A program made the translations under genes and the position numbers. DNA of 64,000 nucleotides from Cymbidium sinense (taxonomy: Eukaryota > Streptophyta > Magnoliopsida > Asparagales > Orchidaceae). The DNA lies in contig JAKCPB010001413.1 in NCBI GenBank assembly GCA_021442155.1, forward strand, positions 109,176 through 173,175, given 5' to 3'. A model generated the notes under the pieces. That model was not told the DNA's origin and made no database searches. It worked only from the letters and a program-made list of their open reading frames with translations. The first letter of the stretch is position 1; each line of letters starts with the position of its first letter. Positions 32,466 to 45,000 of the stretch are shown here, one piece after another.

Positions 32466-34909
32466 AAAACCAAAATAAACCCTAAACTAAAACTTGAACA
32501 AACATAAAACTTAAACCCTAAACCTAAACCAAACCTAAAACCTAAACCAAATCCTAATCCCTAAAACCTACAATAAACCATAAACCCTAAACCCCAAACC
32601 TAAACCCTAAACCAAACCCTAAACCATAAACCCTAAACCTAAACGCTTAAAACCAAAACCTAAACCTAAACTAAATAAAACCTAAAAATAAAATAAATAT
32701 AAAAACCTAAACCTAAATAAAAAAAAACCTAAACTAAAACCTAAACCTAAACCTAAAAAAATAAATAAATAAAAACTAAACTAAAATAAATTAAATTAAA
32801 ACAAAAATAAAGTAAAAAATAAAATAAACTGAAAAAAATAAAAAACCTAAATAAAATATAAACTAAACATAAAATAAAAATAAAATCAACCTAAAAACTA
32901 AATAAAATCCTAAACCTAAAAAATAAATCAAAAATAAAACCAAAAATTAATAAAATAAAAAAACCTAAACCCTAAACTAAAAAAAAACCTATACCTAAAA
33001 TAAACAAAATAAAATAAACTAAACTATGATAAATATAACCTAAACCCTAAATTAAATAAAATAAATTAAACTAAAAATAAACCTAAACCTAAACTAAAAA
33101 ATTCTAAAATAGAAACCTAAAACCTAAACCTAAAAAGATAAAATAAATACCTAAACCTAAACCTAGAAATAAAAAATAAAATGTAAACCTAAAAAATAAA
33201 ATAAAAATAAACATAATGCTAAACCTAAACCTAAAAAATAAAATAAAATAAAAAACCTAAACTATAATAAATAAACCTAAAATAAATAAACTAAACTAAA
33301 TAATAATAAAAGTAAACCTAAATAAAAATAAAATAAACTTAAATAAATAAAAAATAATTAAATCCTAAACTATCTAAACTAAAGAAAAAAAATAAATAAA
33401 CCCAAAAACTATAAATCAAATAAATCCTAAACAATAAAATAAACTCTAAAATCGACTAAAACACTAAACCCTAAACCTTAAACCTTAAATCCTAAACCCT
33501 AAACCGTAAACCCTAAACCCTAAACCTAAACAGAAACACAAAACCCTAAACCCTAACCCTAACCCTAAACCCTAAACCATAAACCCTAAACCCTAAACCC
33601 TAAAACCATAAACCCTAAACCTTAAACCCTAAATCCTAATCCCTAAAAACCCTAAACCCTAAAACCTAAACCCTAAACCCTAAACCCTAAACTAACCCTA
33701 AACCCTAATCTAACCCTAAACCTTAAAAACTATAAACCCTAAAGCCTAAACACTAAACCCTAAACCCTAAACACTAAAACTTAACACTAAACCTTAAACA
33801 CTAAAACTTAAACCAAAACTAAACATAAACCTAAACCCTAATTAAACTAAAAAAACCTAAAACCTAAACCTAAAAATAAATAAAATAAATAGAAAACTTA
33901 ACCTAAATAAAATAAAATCCTAAACCTAATCCTAAATAGAAAATAAAATAAACTTATAAAAATAAACTAAGGTAAAATAAATAAAAACCTAAACTAAACT
34001 AAAAAATAAAATAAACCTAAGAATAAAATACCTAAATAAATTAAAAATTAAATGTAAAATAAAAATAAAATAAACATAAAATAAAATAAAATAAAACTAA
34101 ATAAAATTCTAAACCTAAAAATAAACCTAAAAATAAAACCTAAAAGTAAATAAAAATAAAACCTAAACCCTAAATAAAAAAACTTAAACCTAAAATAAAA
34201 ATAAAATAAAAAAATAAAATAAACCTAAACCTAAAATAAAATAAACTAAACTAAAATAAATAAAACCTAAACCTAAACTTAAACTAAATAAAAAAAAAAA
34301 ACAAAACCTAAACTAAAAATAAAACCAAAAAAATAAACTTAAAATAAAACCTAAACATAAACCTAAAATGATAAAATAGAAACCTAAACTTAACCCTAAA
34401 AATAAAAAATAAAATCTAAACCTAAAAAATAAAATAAAATAAAACTCAACTAGAAAAAATAAACCTAAACCTAAACATAAAAAATAACTAAAAAAATAAA
34501 CTAAAATAAATAAACTAAATAAAAAAAAATATACCTAAATAAAAAATAAAATAAACTAAATAAACCAAAACATATCGGTTCACTTAATTTAAAAAAAAAC
34601 CATAAATCCTAAATCCTAAACCCTAAACCCTAAACCCTAAACCATAAAAGCATAAACCCTAAAACCCTAAACCCTAAACCCTAAACCCTAAATCCTAAAC
34701 CCTAAACCCTAACCCTAAACCCTAAACACTAGACCCCAAACCGTAAACCTAAACCTAAAGTAACTAAAGAAATTAAAAAATAAGCCTAAACCCTAAACCC
34801 TAAACACTATACCCCAAACCCTAAACCTAAACCTAAAGTAACTAAAGAAATAAAAAATAAGCCTAAACCATAAAACCTAATAAACCTAAACCTAACCCTA
34901 AGAATGGCA
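32466..34909. repeat. Composite satellite, domain B, first higher-order unit
   Basis: CCCTAAA tract (32,475-32,660), A-rich block (32,660-33,430), long CCCTAAA tract (33,450-33,840, among the purest in the window), A-rich block (33,840-34,565), boundary motif CATATCGGTTCACTTAATTT (about 34,572-34,591), CCCTAAA tract, then the lead-in to the next GRP segment. Landmark words CCTAAGAATAAAATACC (34,016) and AAATGTAAAATAAAA (34,050) sit in the same order as in domain A. With the following GRP segment this makes a unit of about 2.5 kb. Confidence 0.88.
34740..34868. repeat. Local duplication of about 80 bp in the GRP lead-in
   Basis: CCTAAAGTAACTAAAGAAAT with its flanks (CACTA-ACCCCAAACC before, TAAGCCTAAACC after) occurs near 34,755 and again near 34,835. 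The related word AAAGTAACTAAATAAATTAA precedes the GRP segments at 36,790, 39,525, 51,452 and 53,648, so it is a fixed lead-in of the GRP-bearing unit. Here it has been tandemly duplicated. Confidence 0.75.
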
Positions 34910-35200
34910 CAACCTGACTAAGAACATCACCATCAATGCCTTGATCAAAAAACCTATTAAATATCTAGGTGTAGATATGGAGGTGGTGGTAAATGGTGGT
35001 TATATAAGAGATCTTTATCATGGTGGATCCTTACAACCTGGTGGTTCTAACTGTCTCTTATAAAGATGGTTCCTTATTTGGCTTTGATTTGCTATGCTCA
35101 TTTTAATCTATGTCATCGCTTGTGTCTAAAACTTGATGTGTTATTTCATGAACAAAAGAAGAAATGTTAAATATGAATTTATTCTCTTAAAAAAAATAAA
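34910..35200 (+). pseudogene. GRP 3'-end segment, satellite copy (34.9 kb)
   Basis: It starts with AAGAATGGCACAACCTGACT and AAGAACATCACCATCAATG, matching the end of the RRM (LDG-NITIN). It continues with GGAGGTGGTGGTAAATGGTG glycine codons and ends with the 3'UTR phrases GATTTGCTATGCTCATTT, TATGTCATCGCTTGTG and GAATTTATTCTCTTAAAAAA. The glycine-rich tail is shorter than in the copy at 19,870, and small deletions break the frame. It cannot code for a working protein. Confidence 0.82.
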
Positions 35201-36789
35201 ACCCTAAATCCTAAATTAAAACCAACCCTAACTAAAACCTAAACCTTAAACCCTAAACCTTAATCAAACCCTAAACCTAAACCCTAAAATCCTAATCCCT
35301 AAACCCTAAACCTAAAACCAAAAAAACCTAAACCAAACCCCAAACTCTCCTAAAGTATAAATTAAAACCCCAAATAAACCCTAAACTATACTAAACTCTA
35401 TACTCAACTAACCCTAAACCCTAAACCCTAAAAAAAGCTAAACCCTAAACTTAAACTAAATAAACCTAAAATAAATAAATAAATAAACATAAACCAAAAT
35501 AAAATTAAAAAAAATAAATAAAATAAAAAAACTAAACTAAACCTAAATCTAAACCTAAAAAAGATAATAAAATAATAATCAAAAACTAAACTAAAATAAA
35601 ATAAATTAAAACCTAAAGTAAATTAAAATAAAATAAACCAAAAAATTAAAACATAAATAAAATAAAACCAATGAGAAACCAAAAAAAAATAATAACTAAA
35701 TAAAACCTAAACCTAAATATAAACCTAAAAATATACCAAAATAAATAAATAAAACCTAAACTCTAAACTAAAAAAAGAAAACCTAAACCTAAATTAAATA
35801 AAATAAAATAAACATAAACTAAAATAAAAAAAATAAAATAAGTTAAAATAAATAAAACCTAAACCTAAACATAAAATTAACTAAACTTAAACCCTAAATT
35901 AAATAAAATAAAATAAACTAAAAAATCTAATCCTAAACTAAAAAAAACTTAAAATAAAAACCAAAATCCTAAACCTACAAAATAAAATAAAAACATAAAC
36001 CTAAATCTAAAAATAATAAATAGAACCTAAACATAAAAAATAAAATAAAAATAAAACTAAGCAAAAAAAAATAAACCTAACCTAAACCTAAATAAAAAAA
36101 ACAAAATAAAAAAAAAACCTAAACTAAAATAAATAAACCTAAAATAAATAAACTAAACTAAATAAAAAAAAACCTAATAAAATAAACTAACTAAAAAAAA
36201 ACTAAACCCTAAACCTAAACCTAAACCTAAACCCTAAATAAAATAAACCTAAACCTAAACCCTAAACCTAAATAAATAATAAACTAACTAAACCCTAAAC
36301 CCTAAAATAACAAACTTAAACCCTAAACCTAACCTAAACCTAAAAAAATAAAATAAAATAAAAAATAAATAAACTAATAAACCTAAACTCTAAAATAAAT
36401 AAAATAAACCTAATAAATAATAAACTAAATATCCTAAATAAAATAACTAATAAATAAACCTAAATAAATAAAATAAATAAATAAATTAAATAAAACCTAA
36501 ACCTAAACTAACTAAAACCAAAAAACTTAAACCTAAACCCTAAACCATAAACTCTAAACTCTAAAATCCTAAACTAAAGTAAACACTAAAACCTAAACCC
36601 TAAACCTAAACCTAATCTAACCTAAAACCCTAAACCTAAAAAAATAAAAACCCTAAACCTAAACCTAAACCCTAAACCCTAAACCTAACCCAAAACCCTA
36701 AACCCTAATCCTAAACCCAAACCATAAACCCCAAAATTAAACCTAAACCTAAAGTAACTAAATAAATTAAAAATAAACCTAAACCTAAA
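35201..36789. repeat. Composite satellite between GRP segments (35.2-36.8 kb)
   Basis: CCCTAAA tract (35,205-35,450), A-rich block (35,450-36,180), then a mixed zone with CCTAAA and CCCTAAA words (36,180-36,780) and the lead-in AAAGTAACTAAATAAATTAA near 36,750. The boundary motif is not recognisable here. This is the shortest GRP-to-GRP spacing, about 1.9 kb. Confidence 0.8.
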
Positions 36790-37025
36790 CTAATAAACTC
36801 ATAACCTACCATCAACTGCTAAAAAAAAATATATCCTAATAACTAATAACTAAATATAATCAGCTAAAAATAAATCCATAAAAATAAAACTAAATAAACT
36901 AAACTAAAATTAAACTATATTAAACTTTATAAAACCTTTATCCATTTGCTCATGCTCATTTTGATCTAAACCACTAAACTTAACTAAAATAAAAAAGAAA
37001 TAAACTTTTGTTCTCTATTAAAAAG
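36790..37025 (+). pseudogene. GRP 3'-end segment, heavily overwritten copy
   Basis: Recognisable islands are ACCATCAACTGCTAAA (RRM end), ATTTGCTCATGCTCATTTTG and CTTTTGTTCTCTATTAAAAA (3'UTR). Between them the expected unique sequence is replaced by strings such as CTAAAATAAAAAAGAAATAAA and AATAACTAATAACTAAATA. Order and orientation are kept. It is much shorter than the copy at 19,870 and has no coding frame. Confidence 0.7.
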
Positions 37026-39524
37026 AAAGAAATCAAAAAATCCTAAACACTAAACTAAAACCCAACCCTAAACCTAAAACCTAACCCAAAATAAACCTAA
37101 ACCCTAAAACCCTAAATAAACCTTAAAATAAATTAAACCCTAAACTAAATAAACCCTAAGCTAAACCCTAAACCTAAAACCTAAATTAACCTAAATAAAT
37201 AAACCTAAAAAACCTAAACCTAACCTAAAATAAACCTAAACCCTAAACCTAAACCCCAAATCCTAAACCATAAAAAAGCTAAAACCTAACATAAACTAAA
37301 ATAAATAAAAAAAAAATAAAAAAAAAAATAAAAAACCTAAACCAAAATAAACTAAAACAAAATAAAATAAAAACATAAACTAAACATAAACTCTAAAAAA
37401 ATAAAATAAATAAATAAAAAAAAAAAACCTACACTAAACTAAAAAATAAAAAACTTAAATAAAATAAAAAAGTAAACTTAAATAAAAAAATAAACCAATA
37501 ATAAAATAAAACAAAACTAAAAAACCTAAACCTAAAAAATAAACTTAAAAAACAAATAATAAATAAAATCTAAACCTAAACTAAAAAAAAACCTAAACCT
37601 AAAATAAAATAAATAAACCTAAACCTAAACAAAATAAACTAAACTAAAATAAATAAAACCTAAACTTAAACCTAAAATAAACTAACCTAAACCTAAACAT
37701 AAACTAAATAAAATAAAATAAAGTATAAATAAACCATAACCTAAACTAAAAAAATAAACCCAAAATAAATCTAAAATAAAACCTAAAACCTAAACCTAAA
37801 AAAAAATAAAATAAAACCTAACCTAAACCTAAATAAAAATAAACCTAAACTTAAAAAAATAAAAAATAAAACTAAACTAAAAATTAACCTAAACCTAAAA
37901 AATAAACAAAATAAAACCAAAATAAAATAAAAACAAAAATAAACCTAAATAAAACTAAAAAATAAAATAAAATGTAATAAATAAAAAATATGCTAAATAA
38001 ACATAAACCTACCAGTTTACACAATTTCAAAACATTAAAAAAAATTTTAAAAAAAACCCTAACCCTATACCCTAAACACGAAAACTAACCCTAAACCCTA
38101 AACACTAAACCATAAACCTACAACCCTAAACCATAAACCCTAAACCATAAAACCCTAAACCCTAAACCCTAAACCCTAAACCTTAAACCTAAACCATAAA
38201 CCCTAAACCCTAAATTAACCCTAAACCCTAAACCCTAAACTCTAAACCCTAAACCCTAAAACCTAAACCCTAAACCCTAAAACCTCAACATTAAACCATA
38301 ATCCTAAACTAAACCCTAAACCCTAACCTAAACTAACTAAACTTGAAACCTAAACCATAAACCCTAAACCCTAAACCAAAAGTTAAAACCTAACATAAAC
38401 TAAATAAAATTGAAAATAAAATAAAATAAAACCTAAACCAAAAATAAATATAAAATAAAATAAAATAAAACATAAACTAAAACCTAAACCTAAACCTAAA
38501 TAAAATAAAATAAGTATAATAAAAGAAATAAAAACCTAAACTAAACTAAAAAATAAAAAACCTAAATAAAATAAAAAGTAAACCTAAAATAAAAAAAACC
38601 TATAATAAAATAAAACAAAAACTCAATAAAAACTTAACCTAAAAAAGAAACAGAAAAATAAATAAAAAATAAAACTTAAACCCTAAACTAAAAAAAAGCA
38701 TAAACCAAAAATAAAAATAAAATAAACTTAAACCTAAACAAAAATAAACTAAGCTAAAATAAATAAATACCTAAACCTAACCTAAATAAACTTAACCTAA
38801 CCCTAAACATAAAAAAATAAAACTAAAATAAACCTAAAATAAAACCTAAAACCTAAACCTAAAAAAAATAAATAAACCCAACCTAAACTTAAAATAAATA
38901 AAAGAAAACCTAAACCTACAAAATAAAAAATAAAAATAAAAAATAAACTAAAAAAAATAAACTAAACCTAAACCTAAACCTAAACCTAAAAAAAATAAAC
39001 TAAAATAAATAGACCAAAAATAAATAAACTAGACTAAATAAAAATAAATCTAAATCTAAATTTAAATTAAAAATAAAATAAACTAAAATAATTAAAAAAT
39101 AAACTAAATAAACCTAAACCTAAAAAATTTAAAAAATTAAAAATTAAAAAAAATTAAAAAAATAAAATAAAAACTAACCTAAATAAACACTAAACCCTAA
39201 ACCTAAACCTAAACCCTAAACTCTAAAACCCAAAAAAAACCTAAACCCTAAACCTTAAACTTAAATTAAACTAACCATAAACCCAAAAAACTAAACCTAA
39301 ACCTAAACCATAAACTAAACCTTAAAACCTAAACTTAAACTTAAACACTAAAACCATAAACCCTAAACCTAAACCCTAATAACCCTAAACCTAAACCTAA
39401 AAAAGCATAAACCCTAAAACCCTAAACCCTAAACCCCAATCCTAAACTCTAACCATAAACTAAAACCCTAAACCTAAACCTAAAGTAACTAAATAAATTA
39501 AAAATAAACCTAAACCTAAACCCT
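37026..39524. repeat. Composite satellite, higher-order unit H1 of domain B
   Basis: CCCTAAA/CCTAAA zone (37,045-37,270), A-rich block (37,280-38,005), boundary CCTACCAGTTTACACAATTT (about 38,008), CCCTAAA tract (38,050-38,390), A-rich block (38,390-39,120), AATT-rich spacer, CCTAAA zone (39,180-39,520). The specific phrases ACCCTATACCCTAAACACG and AACATAAACTAAATAAAATT recur one unit later near 40,905 and 41,187. This pairs the unit with 39,840-42,070 at an offset of about 2.8 kb. Confidence 0.85.
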
Positions 39525-39830
39525 AAGAATAAAACCTAAAACTATCAACCTAAATGGAGGCTAAAAAATGGTTATAGTGGTAATATAAACCTGGATAAGG
39601 TGCCGTGGATAAACTAAAATAATGGAGGAATAAGGTAAAACCATAAATAAAGATATATGATGGTGGATGCTACTAGACCGAGTAAACTAAAATAAAATAA
39701 ATCCAAGCTTATAAAATTTCTATAAATAAATATTTGCTCTAATGCTCATTTTGATCTATAAACCACTAAAAAGTTGAGTTACTATGAAATCAAAAGAAAA
39801 ATGTTGAAAATTTGTTCTCTAAAAAAGAAA
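39525..39830 (+). pseudogene. GRP 3'-end segment with telomere-like words inserted
   Basis: Islands of GRP sequence (AATGGAGGCTAAAAAATGG, TGGTTATAGTGGTAATATA, GATATATGATGGTGGATGC, then 3'UTR phrases AATGCTCATTTTGATCTAT, GAAATCAAAAGAAAAATG and TTTGTTCTCTAAAAAAG) alternate with CTAAAATAAAATAAA-type words. It keeps more glycine-codon sequence than the copy at 36,790, but no open frame. Confidence 0.75.
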
Positions 39831-42070
39831 AAAATAAAAAAAACCAAACACTAAACTAAAACCCAACCCTAAACCTAAAACCTAACCTAAAACCAAAAAT
39901 AAACTAAAACCCTAAACCTAAACTAAAACCATAAAATTAAAACCTAAACCCTAAACCCTAAGCCTAAACCCTAAACCTAAAACCAAATTAACCCTAAACC
40001 CAAACTAAACCCTAAAACCTAAACCCTAAACCCTCAACCCTAAACCCTAATCCCTAAACCCCAAACCCTAAACCTAAACTTTAAACTAACCCTAAACCCT
40101 AAACCTTAAACCCTAAATCCTAAACCCTAAAAGCTAAAACAACATAAACTAAATAAAATTGAAAATAAAAGAAAAATAAAAATCTTAAACCAAAATAAAA
40201 TAAAAAACAAAATAAATAAAAAAACATAAACTAAAACCTAAACCTAAGCCTAATAAATAAAATAAATAAAATAAAATAAATAAAACTATACTAAAAAATA
40301 AAAACTTAAATAAAAAATAAAAGTAAACTTAAAATCAAAAAAAATAAACCTATAATAAAATAAAACAAAACTCAAGAAAACCTAACCTAAAAATAAACCT
40401 AAAATAAATAATAAATAAAATCTAAACCTAAACTAAAAAAACCTAAACCAAAATAAAATAAAATAAACCTAAACCTAAACAAAATTAAACTAAAATAAAT
40501 AAAACCTAAACTTAAACCTAAAATAAACCTAAACCTAAACATAAACTAAATAAAATAAAATAAACTATAAATAAAAAAATCAAACTAAAAAAATAAACCC
40601 TAAAAATAAACCTAAAATAAAAAACCTAAAACCTAAACCTAAAAAAAATAAAATAAAACCTAACTAAACCTAAAAGAAAAAATAAACCTAATAAAAAATA
40701 AAATAAAAATAAAACAAACCAAAAAATAAACCTAAACCAAAATAACTAAAATAAAAAAAAAACTAAATAAAAATAAAAAATAAACCTAAATAAAATAAAA
40801 AAGAAAATAAACTATAATAAATAAAATATACTAAATAAACATAAACCTACAGTTTACACAAAATTTAAAATTAAAAAATTAAAAAATTTAAAAGACCTAA
40901 ACCTATACCCTAAACGCTAAAACTAACCCTAAACCCTATACACTAAACCATAAACCTAAAACCCTAAACCCTAAACCCTAAACCCTAAACCTTAATCCCT
41001 AAATCATAAACCCTAAATTAACCCTAAACCCTAACACCTAAACTAAACCCTAATCCCTAAAACCAAAACCCTAAACCTAAACCTAACACTAAACTATAAC
41101 CCTAAACCCTAAACCTAAACTAACTCTAAACTAACCTAAATAAAACCTAAACCCTAAACCTAAACCCTAAAATAAAAAGCTAAAACCTAACATAAACTAA
41201 ATAAAATTGAAAATAAAATAAAAATAAAAACCTAAACCAATATAAAATAAAATAAAATAAAATAAAAACATAAACTAAAACCTAAACCTAAACCTAAATA
41301 AAATAAAATAAATAAAATAAAATAAATAAAAACCTAAACTAAACTAGAATAAAAACTCAGTAAAAACCTAACCTAAAAAATAAACATAAAAACAAATAAA
41401 AAAATAAAACTTAAACCCTAAACTAAAAAAAAAGCATAAACCAAAAATAAAAATAAAAAAAACTTAAACCAAAACAAAAATAAACTAAACTAAAATAAAT
41501 AAATACCCAAACCTAAACCTAAAATAAACTTAACCTAAACCTAAACATAAACTAAAATAAAACTAAAATAAACCTAAAATAAAACCTAAACCTAAACCTA
41601 AAAATAAATAAAACCTAACCTAAACTAAAATAAAAATAAAAGTAAACTAAAATTAACCTAAACCTAAACCTAAATAAACCAAAAAAAATAAACTAAAATA
41701 AATAAACTAAAATAAATAAACTAAACTAAACAAAATAAAAAATAAATCTAAAATGAAAATTAAAAAAATAAAATAAACTAAAATAAATAAAAAATAAACT
41801 AAATAAACCTAAACCTACTACATAATTTTAAAAAATAATAAAAAATTAAAAAAATTAAAAAAATCCTAAATGCTAAAACTAACCATAAACACTAAACCTA
41901 CAACCCTAAACCTTAAACTCTAAAACCCAAAACCTTAAACCCTACACCTTAAACCCTAAACCCTTAACCCTAAAACCCTAAACCTTACACCCTAAACCAT
42001 AAACCTAAACCTAAACTAAAACCTTAAAACCAAACCCAAACCCTAAACCCAATAAACCTAAAAAACCTAA
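39831..42070. repeat. Composite satellite, higher-order unit H2 of domain B
   Basis: Repeats the plan of 37,026-39,524: CCCTAAA tract (39,840-40,135), A-rich block (40,135-40,845), boundary CCTACAGTTTACACAAAATT (about 40,847), CCCTAAA tract (40,890-41,170), A-rich block (41,170-41,808), boundary-like CCTACTACATAATTTT (about 41,812), CCCTAAA tract (41,870-42,060). After this the ordered structure is lost for about 5.4 kb. Confidence 0.85.
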
Positions 42071-45000
42071 ACACCTAAACTAAACTAAATAAAACCTAAA
42101 ATAAAAAATAAATAAATAAACTAACTAAATAATAAAAATTAAAATAAAATAAAAAACTAAAACATAAACATAAACTTAAATCGAAACTTAAACCTAAAAA
42201 GAAAATAAAATAAAATAAATAAAACCTAAAATAAAATAAAATAAATAAAAACCTAAACGAAACTAAAAAATAAAATACCTAAATAAAAAAAACTAAACCT
42301 AAAATAAAATAAAATAAACTTAAAATAAAATAAAATAAAAAACTAAATAAAACCTAAACCTAAAAAATAAACCTAAAATAAATAAAAATAAACCTAAACC
42401 CTAAATTATAAAAAAAAAACCTAAACCTAAAATAAAAAAATAAAATAAACCTAAATCTAAAAAAAATAAACTAAACTAAATAAACAAAAACAAACTAAAC
42501 CTAAACTAAACTAAACCTAAACCTAAATAAATAAACTAAACTAAACTAAAATAAACTAACAAAACCTAAAATAAATAAAGAAAAACCTAAACCTAAATCT
42601 AAAATAAACATAAACCTAATAAACTAAATAAACCTAAACCTAAAATAAACCTAAACCTAAAAAAAATAAACATAAACCTAAACCTAAACTAAGCTAAATA
42701 AACCTAAAACTAAACCTAAACTAACTAAATAAAATAAATAAACTTAAACCTAAACTAAAAAAAACCTAAACCTATAAATTAACTAAACTAAACCTAAACT
42801 AAACTAAAATAAAACCTAAACTAAACTAAAAAATAAACCTAAACTAAACCTAAATAACCTAAAATAAATAAATTAAACTAAACTAAATAAATAACCTAAA
42901 CTAAACTAAACTAAACCAAAACCTAAACTAAACTAAACTAAATAAAATAAACCTAAACCTAAACAAATAAACTAAAATAAAACTAAAACCTAAACCTAAA
43001 CTAAATAAATAAATAAACCAAACCTAAACCTAAATAAACTAAAATAAATAAACCTAAATCTAAATAAACCAAAACCTAAACTAAACTAAAAATAAACCTA
43101 AACTAAAAAAAATAAACCTAAACCTAAACCTAAACTAAACTAAAATAAAACCTAAACCTAAACTAAGCTAAACCAAACTAAACTAAATATTTTAATAAGT
43201 AAATTAAAACCTAAAATAAACCTAAACCTAAACCTAAATCAACTGAATTAATTAAATAAACCTAAACTAAATAAAACTAAACTAAACTAAATAAACCTAA
43301 ACCTAAAATAAACTAAATAAACTAAATAAAAATAAACCTAATAAACTAAACCTAAAAATAAATAAACTAAAAACCTAAATAAACCTAAACTAAAACCTAA
43401 ACTAAATACCTAAACCTAAACCTAAACTAAACCTCTAAACCTAAAAAAAATAAACAAAACATAAACTAAATAAACCTAAACTAAATTAAAATAAACTAAA
43501 TAAATAAACAAAAAATAAAATAAACCTAAACTTAAACCTAAACCTAAATTTAAACCTAAAATAAATAAATAAATATAAATAAACCTAAACTAAAAAATAA
43601 ATAAATTATACTAAATAAACCTAAATAAAACCTAAACCTAAACCTAAACTAAATAAACAAAGATAAACCTAAACCTAAACCTAAATAAACCTAAACTAAG
43701 AAACCTAAATCTAAACTAAATAAAGAAACTAAACTAAACTAAACTAAATAAAACCTAAACCTAAACCTAAACTAATAAAATAAACATATAAAAAAAATAA
43801 AACAAAAAAACCTAAACCTAAACTAAAAATAAACAACCTAAACTAATAAATAAAATTAAACTAAATAAAATAAAATAAATAAACCTAAACTCTAAATCTA
43901 AACCTAAACCTAAACCTAAACCTAAAACCTAAAAACCTAAACTAAAATAAACTAAATAAAATAAACTAAATAAATAAACTAAACTAAACCTAAACCTAAA
44001 CCTAAACCCAAAATAAATAAAAAAATAAATAAATAAACTAAAATAAAATAAACCTAAAACTAAAAAATAAACTAAATAAACTAAACTAAAATAAACCTAA
44101 ATAAATAAACCTAATCCAACCTAAGCAAACTAAAATAAATAAACCTAAATATAAAATAATAAAAAAATAAATAAACCTAAACCTAATCTAAAACTAAATA
44201 AATAAAAAACCTAAACCTAAACTAAACTAAATAAACTTAAACATAAAGAAAATAAACAAAACAAAATAAACCTAAAAATAAATTTAAAACCTAAACCTAA
44301 ACCAAAACCCTAAACATAAACTAAATAAACTAAAACCTAAACTAAAAAATAAACCTAAACCTAAACTAAATCTAAACCTAAACTAAAATAAAAAAAACCT
44401 AAAAAATAAAATAAAATAAACCTAAACCTAAACTAAATTAAATAAATAAACTAAAAAAATAAACCTAAAATAAACCTAAACCTAAACCTAAACCTAAACT
44501 AAACTAAATATAAACCCTAAACCTAAACAAATAAACCTAAACTAAATAAAATAAACTTAAACCTAATCCTAAATAAAACCTAAACCTAATAAACCTAAAC
44601 CTAAACCTAAACGTAAACCTAAACTAGATAAATAAACTAAACAAATTAAAAATAAAACTAAACCTAAACTAAATAAGCCTAAACTAAACCTAAATAAACA
44701 TACCTTAAATAAAAAATTAACTAAATAAACTAAACTAAAAAACTAAACTATATAAAATAATAAAATAAAACCTAAACCTAAACCTAAACCTAAAAAATTA
44801 AAAATAAACCTAAACCTAAACCTAAACCTAAATAAATAAAAAATAAACAAAATAATCCTAAACCTAAACTAAACTAAACAAGAAAATAAAAAATAAAAAA
44901 TAAACTAAATAAACCTAAATTAAATTAATTAAACTAAACTAAAAACCTAAACTAAAATAAACTAAATAAAAACTAAACTAAATAAAATAAACTAAAACCT

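Noticed and set aside
34910..35200. GRP segments as functional genes or exons
   Set aside because: All copies lack most of the RRM and have stops or frameshifts, and no promoter or upstream exon lies nearby. Only satellite DNA precedes them.
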